This document shows positions 37,683 through 50,061 of a stretch of 64,000 bases of DNA, piece after piece. The DNA lies in contig NZ_JANCLT010000013.1 of assembly GCF_024294785.1 (NCBI RefSeq), positions 1-64,000 of the forward strand. The letters are read 5' to 3'. Each line of letters begins with the position of its first letter. Positions within the stretch are counted from its first letter, which is position 1. Both the position numbers and the translations under genes were made by a program. This DNA comes from Ectobacillus ponti (GTDB lineage: Bacteria; Bacillota; Bacilli; Bacillales; Bacillaceae_G). A model generated the notes under the pieces. It was not told where the DNA came from. It did no database searches and saw only the letters and a program-made list of their open reading frames with translations.

Positions 37683-37712
37683 ATGATACATTTTTGGTCA
37701 AGAAAGGTCAAA
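37683..37712 (-). promoter_or_regulatory. CtsR operator and sigma-A promoter of clpP
   Basis: The direct heptad repeat GGTCAAGAAAGGTCAAA (37696-37712, plus strand as written) matches the CtsR operator. On the minus strand a -35 TTGACC (37711-37706) and -10 TATCAT (37688-37683) are 17 bp apart, with the operator covering the -35 and spacer. This implies CtsR heat-shock repression of clpP, as in B. subtilis. Confidence 0.88.
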
Positions 37713-37842
37713 TGAAAGTGCTTGTGAGTATGTACTTCTGATCAAAAAGTAATGCTTGCTTTATGTAATTCGCTGCGTTATGTAGATTCCCTTCTCCATT
37801 CTTGCCGAGTTTCGGGAATTTCAAACGACAGCAAAGGTCAAA

Positions 37843-37962
37843 ATAAAAGAAGCCGCCTGCAAGCAGGCGGCTTCGTGCGTATTGCGGCGAAGAACCGGGT
37901 GGCCACATCCACGCGTTGCCCCAAGAGGCGTGTCCTTCGACTTATGCAATTCAGCTCATCGC
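37843..37962 (-). ncRNA. Candidate structured small RNA between clpP and tRNA-Arg
   Basis: On the minus strand a possible promoter (-35 TTGTAT at 37997-37992, 17-bp spacer, extended -10 TGTTATCTT ending at 37969) is followed by about 90 bases with pairing potential (CGAAGGA / TTCTTCG enclosing CACGC / GCGTG) and a strong terminator (11-bp stem 37849-37859 / 37864-37874, loop CAAG, then TTTTATTTT on the minus strand). No reading frame with a ribosome binding site is present. The rest of the 37713-38163 gap has no other gene. Confidence 0.5.
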
Positions 37963-38114
37963 TATTTAAAGATAACATAAAGGGAGAGATTATACAAGGG
38001 TTTTATGGCAAGGGAATATCTGCCGGTAGGTGATGCTGCACAAGAAATAGTCCCTCCTTCACAGACAGCTCTTGTACTGTTTCCTGGTACGTGTAATTTT
38101 TCTTGCGCAGGGAC

Positions 38115-38143
38115 TTGCAAAAAACGTGCGGGCACGATATAAT
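38115..38143 (+). promoter_or_regulatory. Promoter of tRNA-Arg
   Basis: -35 TTGCAA (38115-38120), 17-bp spacer, -10 TATAAT (38138-38143), 20 bp before the mature tRNA. Confidence 0.8.
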
Positions 38144-38163
38144 AACACATGTATCATTCATAT

Positions 38164-38239
38164 GCGCTCGTAGCTCAGTCGGATAGAGCGGTGGTTTCCG
38201 GTACCACGTCTTGCGGGGGTTCGAGTCCCTCCGAGCGCG
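38164..38239 (+). tRNA. tRNA-Arg (anticodon CCG)
   Basis: The cloverleaf is complete: acceptor GCGCTCG / CGAGCGC, D-arm GCTC / GAGC, anticodon stem GTGGT / ACCAC with loop TTCCGGT (anticodon CCG, reading CGG), T-loop TTCGAGT with stem GGGGG / CCCTC, discriminator G. The 3' CCA is not encoded. The variable loop is seven bases. A tRNA-Arg next to clpP is also found in B. subtilis (trnQ). Confidence 0.95.
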
Positions 38240-38244
38240 TCCTG

Positions 38245-38284
38245 AAAAGCCCCTTGCCTTCATAAAGGCAAGGGGCTTTTGTTG
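38245..38284 (+). terminator. Terminator of tRNA-Arg
   Basis: Perfect 16-bp stem AAAAGCCCCTTGCCTT / AAGGCAAGGGGCTTTT with loop CATA. Confidence 0.92.
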
Positions 38285-38318
38285 TCTTCAAGTATAATTT
38301 CCGGATTGCTTTCATGAG

Positions 38319-38345
38319 GAAGCCCTTGGATGATCCAAGGGCTTC
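38319..38345. terminator. Inverted repeat downstream of the DUF6020-like gene
   Basis: Perfect 12-bp arms GAAGCCCTTGGA / TCCAAGGGCTTC with a 3-base loop, about 110 bp past the minus-strand stop. The T-run is poor, so termination is likely but not certain. Nothing else is seen between 38346 and 38453. Confidence 0.5.
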
Positions 38346-38453
38346 TTATAGGGACTGCATCAGTTGCTCTCCTGCGCTTTCTCCCTTTGCCTCAAATAAA
38401 CAATCAGCCAGCCGTGTTTGATAGCAGACCCGGCAGATGTTCAGGGAATTCTG

Positions 38454-40289
38454 TCATGTAAGCTGACTTATAGGTGCAGCTTCCTTGTGCAGGAATGCCG
38501 CCAGGAAAAAGATGAAGGTTGTCAGGATATTGGCATACAGGTACCGCACATCTTGGGCAGGCAAAGCAACTGCAACAGCCGCTGTGTTCAAAAAAAGCGG
38601 CAGTGCCGCCAGCACAACCCGGAGGTTTCCGCGCACCACGGCAATAAAGAGTGCCAGGATTGTGATGGAAGTATACAAGGCTGGCCGCCATATGATGCTG
38701 GATGTGCCAGTATTCAGCCGGACCCAAACCTGCCGGAGCTTCTCATGCAGCGGTGTGCTCAACGGCGTAGCTTTTAAATGGTAATGCGCCGCCATGGACT
38801 TATGTGTGATGGCAGCAGGCGTGGTATACATTTGCGAATCCGGATAGGGAGTAATCTTATATACAAGAGAAGCCTGTTTCAGGTAGCTTGTTGCGGCGAT
38901 GGCCGGGTTTTGCAGACAAAGCGCCAGCCAGGTCCGGAAATACTCCTGTTTGTGTGCGTACAGGAATGTTCGGTTGTAGCGCGGATCGAATTTAATTGGA
39001 TTTACTGAGTATGGATTGTATTTCTGGCGCCATACCTCAAGCGGGAGCACCTGGTTTATAAACTCCTTCTGTGATGCCGACACTGTTCCGCCCTGCTGGA
39101 GCACCGCTGCCACCTGCTGGGCCGGAACGCCCCATGCTTCATTGGCATCAGCCGGAACGACATGAAGGGCCTGATAGACAGGGCCGGTAACAATAACACG
39201 CAGAGCAATCAGAATCGCCACAGCCGCATACATCCGGACCAGACGAAGCCGGTATACGAGCGCCAAAACAACGGTCATGCCGATCAGCACCGGGAAGCCA
39301 TTATGGCGGAAGAACATGATGCCGGCCCCGGAGAGCAGAAAGCAAAGGAAGTGTCCGGGATGCTTGAGCCAATCTCCTTTGGAAAAGATGATATGCAGGA
39401 GCTGGATTGTAAACCAAAACAGCATGGTGCTGTACATAATATCCTTCCAAAGCGTGATGCCAAAGAAGCCTTGAACCGGATTGGCCCAAAGAATCAGAAG
39501 CGACAGGATAATCAGCCACAATGGCGCCCCCCAGCGCTCAAAGGAGTATGCCCCGTAGCCGAACACAAGTGACATAATGAGAATCTGGGTTATCGCCACT
39601 ATGGCCGGTGAATTCCATACAAATGTCAGGGCTGCCATGAACCAGGTATGGACGGCTGGATGACTATCATCGAACATGCCGCTTTGAATCTGCCCCCATT
39701 GAATTAAGGAGTCGTAGCTCATAATGGCCGGGTAAAAGGCTGCCAAATATACAGCACCGACAATCATGCCCGGAATGGCGTAGAGCAGAATTCTTCCCGC
39801 AGGGGCACCTGACCGCACGCCCGGTGCAACCCGCGTAATCATGCTGACGAGACAAAGGCATATGGTTATGCATGCGGCGAACATACTGGTGTATACAAAC
39901 AGACGGACGAGCACATGATTGTCCGCCAGATACGGCTGCGGTCCTCTCAAGCTCCAAACGAGATAGAGGGAAAACAGGATGTAGAATAGGGCGGCCCCAA
40001 GCTTATGGCTTGCTGTGAAATGGCGGTACGGCTGCAGGGCAAAGCCGGTAACCACGAGATGAAACAGGGGAGTCCATATGGCATAATTCAGCAGGAAGAC
40101 CGGCAACGGCAGGGTGCGGATCGGATGGAAATACGATAGAAAGCCTGTGCCGATCGTAAGTGCAAGCAGCAGGGCAACGGCCCCGTTTTTATATACGGCT
40201 TCTTTGCCCATCCTGTTCACCAGCCATTCTTTTAATGTCATGCAGGGTATGCCGGAAATCACAAACGGTCCCGGCAGTTCCTTTCTCAT
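38454..40289 (-). CDS. Polytopic membrane protein, DUF6020/GT-C-like
   Basis: Membrane protein of up to 611 residues with about 12-14 hydrophobic segments. Conserved-looking polar motifs are YPAIMSYDSLIQWGQ with DDSHPAVHTWFM, ITLWKDIMYS, FFRHNGFPVLIG and, near the end, ALPAQDVRYLYANI. These match the layout of GT-C-type glycosyltransferases, as in the DUF6020 family; sugar and acceptor are unknown. No ribosome binding site precedes the ATG at 40289 or the second in-frame Met at 40241 (MTLKEWL). The only strong site (AAGGAGG) belongs to a short overlapping frame that reads as the N-terminus of a GT2 enzyme, so translation here may be coupled to that frame or the gene may be a product of a deletion. 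Confidence 0.75.
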   Translation of the reverse strand: MRKELPGPFVISGIPCMTLKEWLVNRMGKEAVYKNGAVALLLALTIGTGFLSYFHPIRTLPLPVFLLNYAIWTPLFHLVVTGFALQPYRHFTASHKLGAALFYILFSLYLVWSLRGPQPYLADNHVLVRLFVYTSMFAACITICLCLVSMITRVAPGVRSGAPAGRILLYAIPGMIVGAVYLAAFYPAIMSYDSLIQWGQIQSGMFDDSHPAVHTWFMAALTFVWNSPAIVAITQILIMSLVFGYGAYSFERWGAPLWLIILSLLILWANPVQGFFGITLWKDIMYSTMLFWFTIQLLHIIFSKGDWLKHPGHFLCFLLSGAGIMFFRHNGFPVLIGMTVVLALVYRLRLVRMYAAVAILIALRVIVTGPVYQALHVVPADANEAWGVPAQQVAAVLQQGGTVSASQKEFINQVLPLEVWRQKYNPYSVNPIKFDPRYNRTFLYAHKQEYFRTWLALCLQNPAIAATSYLKQASLVYKITPYPDSQMYTTPAAITHKSMAAHYHLKATPLSTPLHEKLRQVWVRLNTGTSSIIWRPALYTSITILALFIAVVRGNLRVVLAALPLFLNTAAVAVALPAQDVRYLYANILTTFIFFLAAFLHKEAAPISQLT

Positions 40290-40317
40290 TGTAGCGGGGT
40301 ATGAAGACGATATTCAT
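40189..40317 (-). pseudogene. Probable N-terminal remnant of a GT2 glycosyltransferase
   Basis: An open frame of 42 codons starts at an ATG with an excellent AAGGAGG site 6 bases upstream. Its first residues (MNIVFIPRYNEKGTAG) match the start of GT2 glycosyltransferases (hydrophobic strand, then P-x-Y-N-E). The frame then stops inside the DUF6020-like gene, which it overlaps in a different register. The likeliest reading is a GT2 gene mostly deleted so that its start signals now lie upstream of the membrane-protein gene; a short leader peptide is the alternative. Confidence 0.4.
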
Positions 40318-40704
40318 ATGTTTCCTCCTTGTGCAGTGAGTCAGCTTCCTTGGGTAGAAAGAGAACACGCTTTACCATACCATACATAGACATAGTTTGG
40401 CGAACTCATACATAGCGGTCCTGAAACGAGTGTGTTTTTTTTTGCAGGGCTTCTATATAAATGGATGTCTTTCCCCTGTGCCTGCGTTTCAAGCGCCCGT
40501 TATCCTGATGAGCCAAAACCGGCGCAAAGTAAGCGGCCCCGCTTATTTCAGGGGATTGAAAATAAGGTTCAGAATCCCGCGTGTTTCTGCTTGACTTTGT
40601 CGTATTCCCCCCGCCTCTGTCATACATATGAAATACATGACAATGGATGATTTTGCGCTGTCTACAATTGGCGCAACATGTTGTACAATAGGGACAAGGG
40701 GGAG
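40318..40704. other. 387-bp gene-free stretch before rpoN
   Basis: It holds a T9 run near 40436, a hairpin AAGTAAGC / GCTTATTT (40527-40548), and just before rpoN two overlapping palindromes CAACATGTTG (40674-40683) and TTGTACAA (40681-40688) that cover a possible -10 (TACAAT, 40684-40689). No good -35 was found. No credible gene is seen. Confidence 0.4.
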
Positions 40705-41997
40705 ATGGAAGTGAAAGCAAGTTTGGTACAGGAGCAAACACTGCGGCTGGCAATGACGCAGGAGCTTCGGCAAGCAATTACAATGCTGCAATACAATGCA
40801 CAGGAATTGACCGAGTTTTTGTACGAGCAGTCGCTCGCGAATCCCCTGATTGAACTGCGGAGCTTCGATCGGGAAAAGCGGGGGGGAGCGTATGGCCGGA
40901 GCGGGACAGCGGGGATGGAGATTTATAAGAGCCGCCCGGTCACGCTGCAGGATCATATCCTGGATCAGCTGCAATATCAGCGGCTGGATGAACAGGAAAA
41001 AAGGGCCGTTGTGTTTTTGGCGCGGAATATAGATGAAAATGGATACTTACAGGAATCAGATGAGGAATTGGCAGGTATGCTCGGGGGCACAACGGACTTT
41101 GCCGGGCATTGCCGGAAGCTGCTGCAGGGGCTGGAGCCGGCCGGCATCGGCGCACGCAATTTGCAGGAATGTCTGATTTTGCAGTTAAAGCGCTTACATA
41201 ATTCGTTGGCGCAGCAGATTATTGAGGAGCACTTTGACAGCTTTGCGAAGAAGGATTGGAAGCAGCTGCTGCAGCACTATAAGTGCAGCATGGAAGAGCT
41301 CCAGCAGGCCGTGGATGTCATCACCTCACTGCAGCCGAGGCCGGGGCAGGCATTCGCGAGCGATGAGCCGATGTATGTAACGCCGGATTTGCTGGTGGCA
41401 AAGGAGCGCGGCGAGTTTATAGTTTCATTGAATGAGAAGTATATGCCGAAAATTCAGATGCACGCAGAATACAGCGCCATGCTCGGCAGCGGTGAGCGGG
41501 AGGTTGCTTCCTACCTGTCGGAGAAATATCAGCAGGTGCAATGGATTCAGCGCAGCCTGGAGCAGCGCCGCCGCACATTGCTGCGGGTGATGGAGGTCAT
41601 CCTGGAGCGGCAACAGGACTTCTTCCATCAAGGGCCGATGTTCGTGAAGCCGCTGGCGCTCAAGGAGGTGGCTGAGGAACTGGAGCTGCATGAGTCCACC
41701 ATCAGCCGGGCGACGCGGAACAAGTATGTGCAGACGCCGCACGGCATGTTTGAAATGAAGTACTTCTTCAGCCAGTCGCTGGCCTCCGGTGATGAAGAGG
41801 GCGTGGCGACGAAGCGGGTGAAGGAGCTGATCAAGCAGCTCGTGGAAGGGGAGAGCAAGAAAAAGCCGCTCTCAGACCAGAAAATTGCGGACCTGCTTGG
41901 GCAAACGTATAATATTGCTGTGTCGAGACGGACGGTGACAAAATATCGGGAGCAGCTGCATATCCCCTCCTCCTCTCTCAGAAAAACGATTGGATAG
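40705..41997 (+). CDS. rpoN: RNA polymerase sigma-54 factor
   Basis: Sigma-54 (SigL in B. subtilis), about 430 residues. The N-terminal activator-interacting region is Gln/Leu-rich (VQEQTLRLAMTQELRQAITMLQYNAQELTEFL). The core-binding domain follows, then a helix-turn-helix (LKEVAEELELHESTISRATRNKYVQTPHG) and the C-terminal RpoN box (SRRTVTKYREQL), which reads -24 elements. AAGGGGG sits only 2 bases before the ATG at 40705; the GTG at 40711 has better spacing. The gene lies directly upstream of the glutaredoxin-like gene and the glycolytic operon. No sigma-54-type promoter or enhancer-binding activator is evident in the window. Confidence 0.95.
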   Translation: MEVKASLVQEQTLRLAMTQELRQAITMLQYNAQELTEFLYEQSLANPLIELRSFDREKRGGAYGRSGTAGMEIYKSRPVTLQDHILDQLQYQRLDEQEKRAVVFLARNIDENGYLQESDEELAGMLGGTTDFAGHCRKLLQGLEPAGIGARNLQECLILQLKRLHNSLAQQIIEEHFDSFAKKDWKQLLQHYKCSMEELQQAVDVITSLQPRPGQAFASDEPMYVTPDLLVAKERGEFIVSLNEKYMPKIQMHAEYSAMLGSGEREVASYLSEKYQQVQWIQRSLEQRRRTLLRVMEVILERQQDFFHQGPMFVKPLALKEVAEELELHESTISRATRNKYVQTPHGMFEMKYFFSQSLASGDEEGVATKRVKELIKQLVEGESKKKPLSDQKIADLLGQTYNIAVSRRTVTKYREQLHIPSSSLRKTIG

Positions 41998-42006
41998 GTG
42001 CTGATG

Positions 42007-42255
42007 ATGAAGGTAGTGATGTATTCCAAGGAAAACTGCTGCTTGTGCGACAATGCGAAGGCAGTTCTGCATGAGCTACAGCAGGAATTTTCTTTTACAA
42101 TTGAAGAAATTGATATCTATAAGGACGATGCCCTGCTGGAGAAGTATCAGATTATGATTCCTGTGGTGGAAATGGACGGCGAAGAGGTACAATTTGGCAT
42201 CATTCAAAAAGATGTCATAAGAAAGCGCTTAACAAAAGTTTTCGCTGTTGAATAA
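42007..42255 (+). CDS. Glutaredoxin-like protein
   Basis: Thioredoxin-fold protein of 82 residues with the redox motif CCLC (a CxxC, residues 11-14) in YSKENCCLCDNAKAVL and the cis-Pro loop IMIPVVEMDGEEV. It resembles the DUF836/glutaredoxin-like group often found between rpoN and cggR in bacilli. I start it at the ATG at 42007 (AGGTG 6 bases upstream, overlapping the rpoN stop region); the ATG at 42004 is nearly as good. It is cotranscribed with rpoN and followed by a strong terminator. Confidence 0.8.
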   Translation: MKVVMYSKENCCLCDNAKAVLHELQQEFSFTIEEIDIYKDDALLEKYQIMIPVVEMDGEEVQFGIIQKDVIRKRLTKVFAVE

Positions 42256-42263
42256 ATAAAACT

Positions 42264-42303
42264 GTCCTGTTACAATAATAAACGTAGCAGGACTTCTTTT
42301 TTT
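42264..42303 (+). terminator. Terminator of the rpoN transcript
   Basis: Ten-bp stem GTCCTGTTAC / GTAGCAGGAC (one G-T pair), then TTCTTTTTTT. Confidence 0.9.
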
Positions 42304-42312
42304 AGCCCTTAG

Positions 42313-42348
42313 CGGGACACATTTTGTCACCACGGGACATATAATGAC
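42313..42348 (+). promoter_or_regulatory. CggR operator and -10 box of the glycolytic operon
   Basis: Two direct half-sites: CGGGAC-N6-TGTC (42313-42328) and, after four bases, CGGGAC-N6-TGAC (42333-42348). This is the known CggR operator layout. The -10 TATAAT (42340-42345) is inside the second half-site, so bound CggR blocks initiation until fructose-1,6-bisphosphate releases it. Confidence 0.9.
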
Positions 42349-42385
42349 CAAGAGGGCAATGAACGATGATAGTGAGGCGAAAATA

Positions 42386-43414
42386 ATGCGTTCATGGATT
42401 AATTACGCACAGAAATTGTTGCCCGATCTGCTACCTGTTATGCAAACCCGCTGGCACATCCTGCAATACATACGGCTTACTCAGCCCATTGGACGCCGAA
42501 ACCTGGCAGCGAGTCTTGGCATGACAGAACGGGTGCTGCGCAGTGAGGTCCAGCTCTTGAAGGAGCAGAACCTGATTGATGTTGCGCCCGCGGGGATGAC
42601 TCTCACGGAGGACGGTTTGACTCTCATTATCGAAATGGAAGAATTTATGAGGGAAATTTCCGGCTTGAAGGTTTTAGAACAAAAGCTTAAGGAAACATTA
42701 AATCTGGAAGATGTGTTTATCGTCTCCGGCGACAGCGATGAGTCACCATGGGTGAAGCACGAGATGGGGCGGGCCTGCGTGTCCTGCATAAGAGACCGTC
42801 TCGCGGCCAATACTATCGTTGCTGTAACGGGCGGCACAACCATTGCGGCTGTAGCAGATATGATGCAGCTAGATTGCAAGAACCTGCATATTACCTTCGT
42901 GCCGGCAAGAGGCGGCATCGGAGAGAATGTGGAGAATGAAGCAAACACCATTTGTGCCAAGATGGCAAACCACACAAACAGCGATTACCGTCTGTTGTAT
43001 GTGCCGGATCAGGTGAGCAGCGAGGTGCGCGATTCCATTGTCACAGAGCCGTCCGTAAAGACGGTGCTGGAAATGATCCGCTCCGCCAATCTTGTCATTC
43101 ACGGGATTGGGGATGCGCTTACGATGGCACAAAGACGAAACACACCTGAGACATCCTGGAACACCATTGTCGAAGGGCATGCAGTCGGAGAAGCCTTCGG
43201 GTATTATTTCGATGAGCATGGCCATGTTGTGCACAAGGTGCTGACAGTCGGCATGCAGCTGGAAGACCTGCAGAAGATTCCACATGTGATCGCGGTGGCC
43301 GGCGGCTCTTCCAAAGCGAAAGCCATTCAAGCGGTCATCAAGCAGGGACATACTTCACTGCTGGTAACGGATGAAGGTGCGGCAAGAGAGTTACTTAAGG
43401 GCATCCGCTCTTAA
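42386..43414 (+). CDS. cggR: Central glycolytic genes regulator CggR
   Basis: SorC-family repressor of 342 residues that controls cggR-gapA-pgk-tpiA-gpmI-eno and responds to fructose-1,6-bisphosphate. N-terminal winged helix-turn-helix (QYIRLTQPIGRRNLAASLGMTERVLRSEVQLLKEQNLI), C-terminal sugar-phosphate-binding domain (VAVTGGTTIAAVADMM; FVPARGGIGENVENEANTI). I chose the ATG at 42386 (GAGG 8 bases upstream); earlier in-frame ATGs lie in the operator/transcription-start region. The N-terminus then aligns well with B. subtilis CggR. Confidence 0.95.
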   Translation: MRSWINYAQKLLPDLLPVMQTRWHILQYIRLTQPIGRRNLAASLGMTERVLRSEVQLLKEQNLIDVAPAGMTLTEDGLTLIIEMEEFMREISGLKVLEQKLKETLNLEDVFIVSGDSDESPWVKHEMGRACVSCIRDRLAANTIVAVTGGTTIAAVADMMQLDCKNLHITFVPARGGIGENVENEANTICAKMANHTNSDYRLLYVPDQVSSEVRDSIVTEPSVKTVLEMIRSANLVIHGIGDALTMAQRRNTPETSWNTIVEGHAVGEAFGYYFDEHGHVVHKVLTVGMQLEDLQKIPHVIAVAGGSSKAKAIQAVIKQGHTSLLVTDEGAARELLKGIRS

Positions 43415-43452
43415 CACTATATATTTAACCCCATATTGAGGAGGACATTTCC

Positions 43453-44460
43453 ATGGCAACTAAAGTTGGTATTAATGGTTTTGGCCGTATTGGCCGTAAT
43501 GTATTCCGTGCAGCTCTGAACAACCCAAATGTACAGATCGTAGCAATCAACGATCTGACAGATGCAGCAACTCTGGCTCACCTGCTGAAGTATGACACTG
43601 TACACGGCACGCTGAACGCAGAAGTATCTGTAAACGGCGACAGCATCGTGGTGAACGGCCAAGAAATCAAAATCCTTGCTGAGCGCGACCCTGCTCAATT
43701 GGCTTGGAGCGACTACGGCACAGAAGTAGTAGTAGAATCTACTGGCCGTTTCACAAACAAAGCTGATGCTGAGAAGCATATTGGCGGTTCCGTGAAGAAG
43801 GTTGTTATCTCCGCTCCGGCAACGAACGAAGATATCACAATCGTTATGGGTGTTAACGAAGACAAGTACGATGCGGCTAACCACCATGTACTGTCCAACG
43901 CATCTTGCACAACAAACTGCTTGGCTCCATTCGCGAAGGTTCTGCATGAAGAGTTCGGTATCCGCCGCGGTATGATGACAACAGTTCACTCTTACACAAA
44001 TGACCAGCAAATCCTTGACCTGCCGCACAAAGACCTTCGTCGTGCGCGTGCAGCAGCAGAAAACATGATCCCATCTTCCACAGGTGCAGCAAAGGCAATC
44101 GGCCTTGTTCTGCCTGAGCTGAAGGGCAAGCTGAACGGCGGCGCAGTTCGCGTTCCAACTCCAAACGTATCTCTTGTTGACCTTGTTGCTGAGCTTGACA
44201 AGGAAGTAACAAAAGAAGAAGTAAACGCAGCTCTGCAAGCAGCAGCTGAAGGTCCATTGAAGGGCATCCTGGTATACAGCGAAGAGCCGCTTGTATCCAG
44301 CGACTACAATGGTTCCACTCAATCTTCCACAATCGATGCATTGTCTACAATGGTAATCGAAGGAAACATGGTGAAGGTACTGTCTTGGTACGACAACGAG
44401 ACTGGCTACTCCAACCGTGTAGTTGACCTGGTAGAGTACATCGCTGCTAAAGGTCTATAA
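43453..44460 (+). CDS. gapA: Glyceraldehyde-3-phosphate dehydrogenase (glycolytic, NAD)
   Basis: GapA, 335 residues. Catalytic Cys152 in [12 protein letters not shown]; Asp34 at the end of the second strand (AINDLTD) indicates NAD preference, so this is the glycolytic form rather than GapB. GAGGAGGAC precedes the ATG. Its codon use is strongly biased, as expected for an abundant enzyme. A large hairpin follows it, which may separate or stabilise the cggR-gapA part of the transcript. Confidence 0.97.
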   Translation: MATKVGINGFGRIGRNVFRAALNNPNVQIVAINDLTDAATLAHLLKYDTVHGTLNAEVSVNGDSIVVNGQEIKILAERDPAQLAWSDYGTEVVVESTGRFTNKADAEKHIGGSVKKVVISAPATNEDITIVMGVNEDKYDAANHHVLSNASCTTNCLAPFAKVLHEEFGIRRGMMTTVHSYTNDQQILDLPHKDLRRARAAAENMIPSSTGAAKAIGLVLPELKGKLNGGAVRVPTPNVSLVDLVAELDKEVTKEEVNAALQAAAEGPLKGILVYSEEPLVSSDYNGSTQSSTIDALSTMVIEGNMVKVLSWYDNETGYSNRVVDLVEYIAAKGL

Positions 44461-44475
44461 TTTTACAGGCAACCA

Positions 44476-44510
44476 GTAAGGGGAGAGGGAATGTTCCCTC
44501 TCTCTCTTAC
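44476..44510 (+). other. Long hairpin between gapA and pgk
   Basis: GTAAGGGGAGAGGGAA pairs with TTCCCTCTCTCTCTTAC over about 16 bp. No T-run follows, so it is more likely an RNA-stability or partial-termination element than a full terminator. Confidence 0.6.
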
Positions 44511-44579
44511 GTTCATAAGCAAATTATGGTAAGCTGATGAATGGGTTTGATGAATCCATTTCAAACGGAGGGAATCCAG

Positions 44580-45764
44580 ATGAACAAGAAATCAATCCGC
44601 GATGTAGATGTAAAAGGCAAGCGCGTATTTTGCCGCGTAGACTTCAACGTGCCAATGAAGGACGGCGTGATCACTGACGAAACTCGTATCGTTGCCGCTC
44701 TTCCTACAATTCAATATTTGATTGAAAATGGCGCGAAGGTGATTCTTGCCAGCCACCTTGGCCGTCCAAAAGGACAAGCTGTGGAGGAAATGCGTTTGAC
44801 TCCTGTTGCAAAGCGTCTTGGCGAGCTTCTCGGCAAAGATGTGAAGAAAACAGACGAGGCGTACGGCCCGGCTGTTGAAGCAGAAGTGAACAGCCTGCAG
44901 GAAGGCGATGTTCTTCTTCTTGAGAACGTGCGCTTCTATGCAGGGGAAGAGAAGAATGATGCAGAGCTGGCGAAGGAATTCGCAAAGCTGGCTGACCTGT
45001 TTGTCAACGATGCATTCGGTGCGGCTCACCGCGCACATGCATCCACTGCAGGCATTGCTGATTACATTCCGGCTGTTTCCGGCTTCCTGATGGAAAAAGA
45101 GCTTGAAGTACTTGGCAAGGCACTGTCCAACCCTGACCGTCCGTTCACTGCGATTATCGGCGGCGCGAAGGTAAAGGACAAAATCGGCGTCATCCGCCAC
45201 CTGCTTGATAAAGTGGACAACCTGATCATCGGCGGCGGCCTGGCTTACACATTCGTGAAGGCACAAGGCCACGAAGTCGGCAAGTCTCTGCTGGAAGCAG
45301 ACAAGATTGACCTGGCTAACGAATTCATGGCGCTGGCGAAAGAAAAAGGTGTAAACTTCTACATGCCGGTTGATGTTGTTGTGGCAGATGATTTCTCCGA
45401 AACAGCAAACAAGAAGGTTGTATCCATTGAAGAAATTCCAAGCGATTGGGAAGCACTGGATATCGGACCGAAGACACGCGAGATCTACGCTGACGTGATC
45501 CGCAACTCCAAGCTGGTTGTTTGGAACGGACCAATGGGCGTATTTGAACTGAACGCATTCGCAGAAGGAACAAAGGCAGTGGCACAAGCGCTTGCTGATT
45601 CTCCTGATACATACTCTGTGATCGGCGGCGGCGACTCTGCGGCAGCGGTTGAGAAATTTGGCCTTGCTGACAAGATGAGCCACATCTCCACAGGCGGCGG
45701 CGCTTCCTTGGAGTTCATGGAAGGCAAAGAGCTTCCAGGCGTAACGAGACTAAACGATAAGTAA
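44580..45764 (+). CDS. pgk: Phosphoglycerate kinase
   Basis: Phosphoglycerate kinase, 394 residues, making ATP from 1,3-bisphosphoglycerate. Substrate-binding RVDFNVPM near the N-terminus, HLGRPKG, and the C-terminal nucleotide-binding signatures [19 protein letters not shown] and [13 protein letters not shown] are intact. GGAGGG lies 8 bases upstream of the ATG at 44580. Confidence 0.97.
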   Translation: MNKKSIRDVDVKGKRVFCRVDFNVPMKDGVITDETRIVAALPTIQYLIENGAKVILASHLGRPKGQAVEEMRLTPVAKRLGELLGKDVKKTDEAYGPAVEAEVNSLQEGDVLLLENVRFYAGEEKNDAELAKEFAKLADLFVNDAFGAAHRAHASTAGIADYIPAVSGFLMEKELEVLGKALSNPDRPFTAIIGGAKVKDKIGVIRHLLDKVDNLIIGGGLAYTFVKAQGHEVGKSLLEADKIDLANEFMALAKEKGVNFYMPVDVVVADDFSETANKKVVSIEEIPSDWEALDIGPKTREIYADVIRNSKLVVWNGPMGVFELNAFAEGTKAVAQALADSPDTYSVIGGGDSAAAVEKFGLADKMSHISTGGGASLEFMEGKELPGVTRLNDK

Positions 45765-45884
45765 GAAAAGCGGAGGAGGCTCGTTCGGCTCACCGAAGGG
45801 AGGTTCCTGACCCTAAAAGGCGCTTTTTGCCTTTTATGGGGCAGGGTTCTTCCTGGCAGTGAGCCAGCCTCCGCAGCTGGACAG
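45765..45884 (-). repeat. Dispersed ~120-bp palindromic element, copy C (reverse orientation)
   Basis: Begins GAAAAGCGGAGG and ends CAGCTGGACA on the plus strand; read on the minus strand it follows copies A and B segment by segment (TGTCCAGCT, CACTGCCAGG, AAAAGGCAAAAAGCGCCTT, CCTCCCTTCGGTGAGC, CCGCTTTTC). It lies between pgk and tpiA, where most bacilli have only a few tens of bases. Confidence 0.75.
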
Positions 45885-45889
45885 TAAAA

Positions 45890-49848
<3,959 letters not shown>

Positions 49849-49894
49849 TTTCGCCATACGGATGGCATCTCTCAACACTTTATAATGACGCAGA

Positions 49895-49928
49895 CAAGAC
49901 CGCGAGTGCAGACGCGGTCTTGTTTTTT
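49895..49928 (+). terminator. Terminator of the glycolytic operon
   Basis: Perfect 10-bp stem CAAGACCGCG / CGCGGTCTTG, 8-base loop, then T6. Confidence 0.93.
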
Positions 49929-49982
49929 GTGTCGAAAAAGTAGGTATTATGTAACATTTTTTCCGCCCACGGTTCTTCCTTT

Positions 49983-49991
49983 TGTTATAAT
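49983..49991 (+). promoter_or_regulatory. Extended -10 promoter of the degV-like gene
   Basis: TGTTATAAT is an extended -10 element with no recognisable -35. It lies about 70 bp before the start codon. Confidence 0.5.
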
Positions 49992-50061
49992 GAAGTAAGC
50001 TTTGCCGATTTGAGACACACTAGTCACATACAGATATTTTAACATTAGGGAGAAGCTATAT

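Noticed and set aside
41186-41200. Second cre-like sequence (AAAGCGCTTACA) inside rpoN
   Set aside because: Deep inside a coding region, far from any promoter.
42221-42235. Sequence resembling a CcpA cre site (AAAGCGCTTAAC) near the end of the glutaredoxin-like gene
   Set aside because: It lies in coding sequence and upstream of a terminator, and fits the cre consensus only in its centre.
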